A DNA stretch of 34,069 nt from Treponema sp. (GTDB taxonomy: Bacteria > Spirochaetota > Spirochaetia > Treponematales > Treponemataceae). Under the pieces are notes generated by a model. The model did not search any database. It saw nothing but the letters and a program-made list of their open reading frames with translations, and was not told the DNA's origin. Made by a program: the position numbers and the translations under genes. Location of the stretch: NCBI GenBank assembly GCA_016296205.1, contig JAEDJS010000017.1, positions 1 through 34,069 of the forward strand, written 5' to 3'. This document shows positions 24,968 through 31,217 of this stretch, piece by piece (within the stretch, counting starts at the first letter, position 1; every line of letters starts with the position of its first letter).

Positions 24968-26815
24968 TTATTTGCCTTTTGTTTTTGTCTTAGTATTTGA
25001 TTTTGTCCCAGTCTTTTTTGATGTACTGCTTTTTGCAGATTTTTTTTCCGCTGAGTCTGATTTTTTTGTTCCGGAAGCTGCTGCTTTTTTAGTTGAATTT
25101 ACAGCCTCTGTTTTCTCTGATGTTCCAACGCTTTTTCTGGCTTCATCAAGAGTTTTTTCTCCAAGAACAGACTTTTCGTCTGGATTTTTCTGATCAGGAT
25201 ATTCAATTCTGCTGTGATAATAACCTGCAAGAATTGTAACAAAACAATTTTTAATTTTTGTTACATCGCTAAAAGTAAGATTACAGTTTTCCAGCTGTCC
25301 ATGATTGATTTTTCCATCAAACAAAGTCTGGATAAATTTTTCAAGTCTTGGAATTGTAGGTTTTTCCAAAGTTCTGCATGCAGCTTCTACTGTATCTGCC
25401 AGCATAACAACTGCACTTTCTTTACTGCTTGGTGGATTTCCTGAATAAGAATAATCTTCCGGACGAGCATTAGAATCAATTTTTAAAGCTTCACTGTAGA
25501 AATAAGCAATTACACTGTCGCCATGATGTTCTGCAATAATATCAACAACCTGTTTAGGCATACGCATATTTCTGGCTTTTTCTACGCCCTTTTTTACATG
25601 ACTTCTGATAACACTTACACTCATTGCAGGAGTTAAAGAATTGTGCTTATTTTCTACGCCATGCTGATTTTCTACAAAGTATTCCGGATTTTCCATTTTA
25701 CCAATGTCGTGGTAGTAGGCTCCAACCCTGGCAATCAAAGCATTAGCACCAATTTCCCGGCATGCACTTTCTGCCAGAGAAGCAACCATCATAGAATGAT
25801 TGTAAGTTCCACTGGCAGTAAGAAGCATTTTTTTCATAAGAGGATTATTCAAATCGCTTAAATCCATTAAACGGAAAACACTGGCAGTATTAAGAATGCT
25901 TTCGAGAGGAGTAAGGAATCCCAACGCAAGAATACCGCTGATAAATCCGTTGAATGCAACACCAGGAATTGTAAAGAATGCATCCAGGAAACTGTCATTG
26001 AAAATGATTTTTAAAACTGCAAGGAACACAACATTGAGAATGCTTAAAAGAAGTGAAGCAAAAACCATATCGATTCTCCGCTGGATTTTTCTTACGATTC
26101 TTGAAGCGCTTAAATTGGATGCCAGAATAAAGAGGAATGGCACAAGCTGATACGAACAGGCATTCAGTACGCCAAAACTTACAAGAACACTAAAGAAAAC
26201 GCCGCTGAGATTTCCAAACAGAACACTTATCAGAAAAGTAAAAAAGCTTGCCGGAATAATCATTGGCAGAGAATAAGGTGAAAGGAAAAATGTACTCTTT
26301 GCGCCAAATGCAGTTACACCATAAACAAGTACAAAAAATATTGCTTCCAGCAGACATTCTTTAAATTCAATTTTCCTGTTTAAGCATACCGGACTAAACA
26401 GAAAAATCCAGAAAGAACTGATTAATACCAGAAAGAGCAGATTATTTGCAAATGCCCTGAAATCAATATATGCAGGACTTGCAGCCATTTTTTCCAGTTT
26501 TGCATGCTCCTGTTCTGTAATTGCAAAACCCTTGCGGATAATTTTTTCGCCTTTTTCTATTCCAATTGGATTTGAAAAATCTGCAGGAATTGATTTCTGG
26601 GCAATAATTGTTCTGTCTGCAATCTGGCCGATTTCGTAATCTTCGATTTTGTAACTGGAGATTGTTGAGCTTGTTGCAGTTTTAACAAAAGCAATGATGC
26701 TTACCAGAGCAAAAGTTACAGCAAACAAAATAATCCTTGCATAATGCTTTTTAACAAATTTTGAGAAATCAGAAAAAAAGTTTTCTTCATTAGTTTTAGT
26801 TTTCTTGTTCTTCAT
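24968..26815 (-). CDS. pgpH: 7TM-HD phosphodiesterase, PgpH-like
   Basis: Family enzymes hydrolyse c-di-AMP to pApA. After TM1 (about 26-46) comes a short extracytoplasmic part (about 47-120) ending IGIEKGEKIIRKGFAITEQEHAKL, the terminal piece of the HDED sensor domain. A membrane bundle follows (about 122-310), then the HD domain: TYNHSMMVASLAES (His340), VGAYYHDIGKMENPEYFVENQ (His369-Asp370), SLTPAMSVSVIRSHV, IAEHHGD. The metal-binding His/Asp pattern is complete. The sensor domain is much smaller than in Listeria PgpH, and the last ~55 residues are a Lys/Ser/Thr-rich basic tail. 615 aa. The start overlaps phoH by 20 bp. The substrate is inferred from family; no c-di-AMP cyclase is in the window. 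Confidence 0.85.
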   Translation of the reverse strand: MKNKKTKTNEENFFSDFSKFVKKHYARIILFAVTFALVSIIAFVKTATSSTISSYKIEDYEIGQIADRTIIAQKSIPADFSNPIGIEKGEKIIRKGFAITEQEHAKLEKMAASPAYIDFRAFANNLLFLVLISSFWIFLFSPVCLNRKIEFKECLLEAIFFVLVYGVTAFGAKSTFFLSPYSLPMIIPASFFTFLISVLFGNLSGVFFSVLVSFGVLNACSYQLVPFLFILASNLSASRIVRKIQRRIDMVFASLLLSILNVVFLAVLKIIFNDSFLDAFFTIPGVAFNGFISGILALGFLTPLESILNTASVFRLMDLSDLNNPLMKKMLLTASGTYNHSMMVASLAESACREIGANALIARVGAYYHDIGKMENPEYFVENQHGVENKHNSLTPAMSVSVIRSHVKKGVEKARNMRMPKQVVDIIAEHHGDSVIAYFYSEALKIDSNARPEDYSYSGNPPSSKESAVVMLADTVEAACRTLEKPTIPRLEKFIQTLFDGKINHGQLENCNLTFSDVTKIKNCFVTILAGYYHSRIEYPDQKNPDEKSVLGEKTLDEARKSVGTSEKTEAVNSTKKAAASGTKKSDSAEKKSAKSSTSKKTGTKSNTKTKTKGK

Positions 26816-27773
26816 TTTCGTAAGCCTGAACTATCCTTTTTACCAGTGGATTTCTTACCACATCTTCTGAGTTCAATTCTGCAAATCCGATTCCTTCTAC
26901 ACCGGAAAGAACTTTTTTTGCATGAACCAAACCGCTTTGTATTCTTTTTGGGAGATCAATCTGAGTTTCATCACCTGTAATGAAAACCTTTGAATTTTCT
27001 CCCATACGGGTTAAAAACATTTTCATCTGCTCAGAAGTTGTATTCTGGGCTTCATCTAATATGATAACACAATTATTCAACGTTCGTCCACGCATATAAG
27101 CAAGAGGTGCAATTTCTATTACGCCATTTTCTGTCATACGGCGAACAGTGTCTTTTGGAAGAACAGTATTCATGGAATCGTACAAAGGTCTAAGGTAAGG
27201 ACTGATTTTGTCTTCCAGGTCTCCAGGTAAAAATCCCAGAGATTCACCGGCTTCTACAACCGGACGAGTTAAGATAATAGTTGATTTTTCATGGTTAAGC
27301 ACAAGCCTTAAACTTTCTGCAACTGCCAGAAAAGTTTTACCGCTTCCAGCTGGACCTGTTGCAAACACCATATCATTTTTGCGGAAAAGCTCAACAAGTT
27401 TAGCCTGTCCTAAAGTTCTTGGATAAATTTTCCGCACATTTCCAGGCACATTTATAGAATAAAGTTCAAAAAATCTGCGGCTGTCATTAGTATTTAAAAC
27501 AGACTGAATGATTTCGTCGCCGGCAGCATTTGTTCCGTCCAGCCGGTTCTGTTCAAGTTCATCCAGAATTCTATCTACAATAAATTTAAATTGATTTATC
27601 TGTTCCTGGTTTTCTGTTTCTATACTCAACTCGTTGCCAGTAACATAAACCGGCAGTCCAAGTACTTCTTCTATGAGTTTTAAATTGCTGTCATTTGTTC
27701 CGCAAAGTTGTCTTAATAAATCAGTGTCAGGTACAATTATTGTATAAGGTTCCATACTATTTCCAGAATTCAT
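26796..27773 (-). CDS. phoH: PhoH-family ATPase (YbeZ)
   Basis: A PhoH-like P-loop ATPase, thought to assist YbeY in RNA processing. Walker A GPAGSGKT is at about 140-147, RPVVEAGESLGFLPGD follows, the Walker B region CVIILDEAQNTTSEQM is at about 232-247, and the conserved TGDETQIDLP is present. An N-terminal KH-like region (about 10-75) is typical of the subfamily. 325 aa. ATG 27773 and ATG 27755 are both possible; the latter has GGAA at better spacing, which would remove six residues. It follows the proposed 38-codon ORF by 11 nt and starts the phoH-pgpH-ybeY block. Confidence 0.93.
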   Translation of the reverse strand: MNSGNSMEPYTIIVPDTDLLRQLCGTNDSNLKLIEEVLGLPVYVTGNELSIETENQEQINQFKFIVDRILDELEQNRLDGTNAAGDEIIQSVLNTNDSRRFFELYSINVPGNVRKIYPRTLGQAKLVELFRKNDMVFATGPAGSGKTFLAVAESLRLVLNHEKSTIILTRPVVEAGESLGFLPGDLEDKISPYLRPLYDSMNTVLPKDTVRRMTENGVIEIAPLAYMRGRTLNNCVIILDEAQNTTSEQMKMFLTRMGENSKVFITGDETQIDLPKRIQSGLVHAKKVLSGVEGIGFAELNSEDVVRNPLVKRIVQAYENEEQEN

Positions 27774-27784
27774 TATGCCAGGGC

Positions 27785-27901
27785 TTAAGCTTTAAATGGG
27801 TTATCCAGGTTGATTTCTGGAAGTGACTGTAACTGTGCTAAATCCAATGATAATGATATAGAAGAAAACTTAGATTTTTTTAATACGTTAAATATACCCA
27901 T
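27785..27901 (-). CDS. Proposed 38-aa small protein or leader ORF upstream of phoH
   Basis: ATG 27901-27899 to TAA 27787-27785 encodes a peptide beginning MGIFNVLKKSKF and ending LPEINLDNPFKA. It fills most of the 231-bp gap between lptD and phoH on the same strand and ends 11 nt before the phoH ATG. No Shine-Dalgarno is visible. Instead a promoter-like TTGACG-17-TAAAAT ends 6 nt before the ATG, so the transcript would start at its A. It may be a leaderless small protein, a leader peptide controlling phoH, or chance. The peptide has a basic amphipathic start and an acidic/polar end; no family is recognised. The longer opposite-strand frame here overlaps lptD and is less likely. Confidence 0.4.
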   Translation of the reverse strand: MGIFNVLKKSKFSSISLSLDLAQLQSLPEINLDNPFKA

Positions 27902-27907
27902 GATTTT

Positions 27908-27936
27908 ATTTTATAACAATGAACACATCCCGTCAA
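27908..27936 (-). promoter_or_regulatory. Promoter for the small ORF and the phoH run
   Basis: TTGACG (27936-27931), exactly 17 nt, then TAAAAT (27913-27908) on the minus strand; each hexamer is 5 of 6 to the sigma-70 consensus. The expected +1 is 27901, giving phoH a 128-nt leader containing the small ORF. Confidence 0.5.
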
Positions 27937-28004
27937 TTCTTTTTGAAGCATTAAGAAATTTACAAAAAAAACTGCAATGGACAATTTCTGCCAGTTCATT
28001 AGTT

Positions 28005-31000
28005 TTACGGATTAAGTTTCCAGGTGCCGTAATCATCAACGATTTCTGTTTTCATGCTGCTTAATGGTTTCCATAAAACAGCTAATTTAAAGTATGGAGT
28101 AAAATCGTAGTTTTTCTTTCCGGAATCTTCTGTTATAAGCCTTGGTTTTATTTCCAGAGAAGCACTTAAATCCCAGTCACAAAGCTGATGAGTAATTTTT
28201 GCATTCAGGCTTTTAAGTTTAAAACCGGAACTTTTTCTAGCTGTCTGATCAGGATCCCAAAAATAACCATTTCCCCAGAATTTAAATGAATTAAACAAAT
28301 CCACAAACATATTTGTTTCTCCTGGAATCTGGCATTCAGAATTATCACCCTGGAAATATCTGTAAATTACACTGTTGCGGCTTTCTGCAGAAAATGAAAG
28401 GTCCAGGAATTCATGAATTTTAAATGTTACAGTTGGAGAAAAACTAAAATAGCTGTTTGTTGGCCGAAGAGCATCATAAGTGATTCCAGTTCTTACAGTA
28501 GGACACCAGGAAATTCTATTACGCCAGTAACGGAAAGTTGTGCTGCCCGGTGACCAGTTAAAGGTTGCAGTAGAAGGCAGAAATTCCTTTTGAGACTTAA
28601 TTGTCCAGCCGTTTTCTGCATTAAAATTATATCCGTAAGTATAAGCCATATTGTAAGATAGAGAAATACTTTTCCATGAAAGAGAAAATCTTAAACTGTC
28701 TGCATGATTTTCCTGCAGATTGTAAGAAAAATTCTGACTGAATGTAATCTGTTTAAATAGATTCATAGAAAAACTTTCTGTAAACGGCAATTTTTCCCAG
28801 TTGTAAATTTCCTGATCAGTAACTGAAGAATCTTTCTTTTTCTGAATACCACCGCTAAAATTAGTATTGAACCATGGAAAAACAAGTTTAAGAGATGCAT
28901 TATATTTATCAACTTGAGGAGGCAGTGTTGTAGAAAGAGTAAGCACCTGGGAATAATCTCCTTCTTTTGCGCTAACAGTTGAACTTAAAGTATGAGTTGT
29001 AATACATTCATCATCTGTAAAATCAAAATCCTTGAATTTATATTCCGGATTCTGGCCGTCAAAATTTTCACTATCAAATTCCAGTTCCATCATTTTTACA
29101 GTTGTATTCCAGTTAAGGCTTGTGTCTTTAAAAACTGAACTGTACATAAATGGCTTAACAGAAATTGAATTTGTATTTGAAAGATCAAATTTGCGGGCAT
29201 TGTAATCTGTTTTTATCATACTTTTTCTGTTCTCTTCATCGTAGCCGTCAAGATTAGGATGTTTCTGGAACAGAGTGTTAAGACTAAATGAATTGTTCAT
29301 GTTAAAAAAACTTGAATTATACGAAAATGCAGAATTCAAATTAACAGGAGCCTTTATCTGAATATATGATGATTGTATCTGATCCCATTTAAAATCTTCT
29401 GCAGCAGTGATTTTTGTTGCATCATAGTTCAACTGGCTTGTAAGTTCAGGGCTAACAGAATAATTAATGTTATAGTTTATTCCAGAAAATTTTGTAATAC
29501 TTGTGCTGGCAGTACTCATGGCAGGCAATGCACTTTCCGGAAGAACAGGTTCATCCAGCTGATTTGTAAGATCAACATATTCCTTGTTTTTTGGTTCTTC
29601 CAGTTCTTTTGGTACAGTCATAGCCACTGGAAATGATGGAACAGACAATACCCCGGACTTTTTATTTGATGGAATATTTACAAGAGTTCCAGAAAATCTT
29701 GTAGTCATTTTAAAAGGAGTAATCTGGGAAGGATAAAAGAATTTTCTTTCTGGTGAATAGTAACGCAGCCCGTCCTTATCTGCCGAAATTTCTTCTGCAG
29801 TAAAAGTTTTTGTCCTGGAACTAAATACGATTGAAGAACTGGCACTGGAAATACTTGCACTGGACACATAAGGATTCAAAAAATCCGGAATTTTAAAAGA
29901 ATAAGAACCGTTTAAATTCCATGTAAAAGATGAAACCTCCGATGCACTGGAATCATCTGTATTGTCTTTTCCAGCTCCACTCATTAAAAAACCAATCCAG
30001 TCCATGCTTTCATAACGTTCACCAAAATCGTATGTAAAATAAGGATCTGAATAAACAGGCATAGTAAGAGAAATAGAAAAAGGTTTATTTGCAGAAAGCT
30101 TAATGTTTGCTCCATAACGGAAAGGCATTCTTAATCCCATAAAATTGGAAGAGTCAATATACCGTTTACCGCTTGGTGCAAAAGGAACAAAACCTTCATT
30201 AGTATTAAATACTGTATTGGAAAAGCCGAGTCTTAGATTTCCTTCAAAATTTGTAATATATTTTTTAGGTTTATAAACAGTATCAACACCAATCATGGCA
30301 CCAATATTTGTGTAATAGTCTGCCATAACTTTAAAATAATTTACCGAATTGCCGGTATAGTCTGCATCAAGATTATGAAGAACAAGACCTTCCCTAACCT
30401 GCTCCTTTAGTTTTGTAGATTTCATAAAGTTGAACAGACCTTTTGTAACATCATCACTTCCGGAACTGCTGGTTGAACTTTTTGCCGTACTTTCCAAAGT
30501 TTTGCGTCCCATTAAATAAGTTGTAGTCTGAATATAATATCCGCCGCGTTTTGAATATCCCACCACAGGATTAAAAATAAGTTCATCCTTTGGATAATAA
30601 AAAGCAGGGAAATACAAAAGAGGAAAATTGCCAACAAACAGAACAGCATTAGTAAAAGCAAATTCTCCGCCAGGCAAAAGCCATATTCTGGAAGCCCAGA
30701 CTTTCCAGTGAGGGTTTTCGTCATCACAGAAAGTGAGCATACCGTTTTTAAATGCAATTGTATTGGAACTGTCACGGCCAAAAATTTCGGAGCTTACCAC
30801 AAGTGTACTTCCGCTGGGAAGGTTGATGGCATCACTTTGAGTCTGAACTGCACGACCGTTGTCAAAAACGCCTTCCAGTGTAGCAGCATTAAACAAAAGA
30901 GAATCTGCAGTAACATCCTGGCCGCCGGCACTACCACCAGACTGCTTTAATGAAACATTCCCCTGAGCATAAAGCATTTCTGTCTTACGGTTATAGCGCA

Positions 31001-31217
31001 CGCTGTCTGCCATAATTGTTGTTTTAGATCCGCCTTTTGTAACACTGATGCTTACTCCGCCAATAAAAACAATTTCTTCTTCTCCAAGTTCCTTATTCTG
31101 TCTGTATTCAGTTTTCTGAGCACTGTCTATAGTAATTGTACTGGACTCTTGAGCAGACACTGCAGCTGATAAAATGAGTAAGATTAGAAATACTAAAAAA
31201 GGTTTTATCAATCTCAT
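28005..31217 (-). CDS. lptD: LptD/OstA-family outer-membrane protein
   Basis: 1070 aa with signal peptide FLVFLILLILSAAVSAQ. Residues about 25-180 form an OstA/LptA-like beta-jellyroll (ITIDSAQKTEYRQNKELGEEEIVFIGGVSI, then MLYAQGNVSLKQ and GVFDNGRAVQT). A conserved region NAVLFVGNFPLLYFPAFYYPKDELIFNP follows, and then a long aromatic-rich alternating pattern typical of a large beta-barrel. LptD inserts lipopolysaccharide into the outer membrane; many treponemes lack classical LPS, so it may handle another glycolipid (inference). From memory the T. pallidum homologue TP0515 also lies next to uvrA. The Ser-rich stretch about 245-260 is probably a loop. Its ATG shares one base with the uvrA stop. 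No conserved Cys pair like that of E. coli LptD is obvious. Confidence 0.85.
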   Translation of the reverse strand: MRLIKPFLVFLILLILSAAVSAQESSTITIDSAQKTEYRQNKELGEEEIVFIGGVSISVTKGGSKTTIMADSVRYNRKTEMLYAQGNVSLKQSGGSAGGQDVTADSLLFNAATLEGVFDNGRAVQTQSDAINLPSGSTLVVSSEIFGRDSSNTIAFKNGMLTFCDDENPHWKVWASRIWLLPGGEFAFTNAVLFVGNFPLLYFPAFYYPKDELIFNPVVGYSKRGGYYIQTTTYLMGRKTLESTAKSSTSSSGSDDVTKGLFNFMKSTKLKEQVREGLVLHNLDADYTGNSVNYFKVMADYYTNIGAMIGVDTVYKPKKYITNFEGNLRLGFSNTVFNTNEGFVPFAPSGKRYIDSSNFMGLRMPFRYGANIKLSANKPFSISLTMPVYSDPYFTYDFGERYESMDWIGFLMSGAGKDNTDDSSASEVSSFTWNLNGSYSFKIPDFLNPYVSSASISSASSSIVFSSRTKTFTAEEISADKDGLRYYSPERKFFYPSQITPFKMTTRFSGTLVNIPSNKKSGVLSVPSFPVAMTVPKELEEPKNKEYVDLTNQLDEPVLPESALPAMSTASTSITKFSGINYNINYSVSPELTSQLNYDATKITAAEDFKWDQIQSSYIQIKAPVNLNSAFSYNSSFFNMNNSFSLNTLFQKHPNLDGYDEENRKSMIKTDYNARKFDLSNTNSISVKPFMYSSVFKDTSLNWNTTVKMMELEFDSENFDGQNPEYKFKDFDFTDDECITTHTLSSTVSAKEGDYSQVLTLSTTLPPQVDKYNASLKLVFPWFNTNFSGGIQKKKDSSVTDQEIYNWEKLPFTESFSMNLFKQITFSQNFSYNLQENHADSLRFSLSWKSISLSYNMAYTYGYNFNAENGWTIKSQKEFLPSTATFNWSPGSTTFRYWRNRISWCPTVRTGITYDALRPTNSYFSFSPTVTFKIHEFLDLSFSAESRNSVIYRYFQGDNSECQIPGETNMFVDLFNSFKFWGNGYFWDPDQTARKSSGFKLKSLNAKITHQLCDWDLSASLEIKPRLITEDSGKKNYDFTPYFKLAVLWKPLSSMKTEIVDDYGTWKLNP

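Noticed and set aside
27810..28064. 84-codon plus-strand frame between phoH and lptD
   Set aside because: It needs a TTG start, has no ribosome-binding site, overlaps the end of lptD by 60 bp and is antisense to the better-supported minus-strand small ORF.
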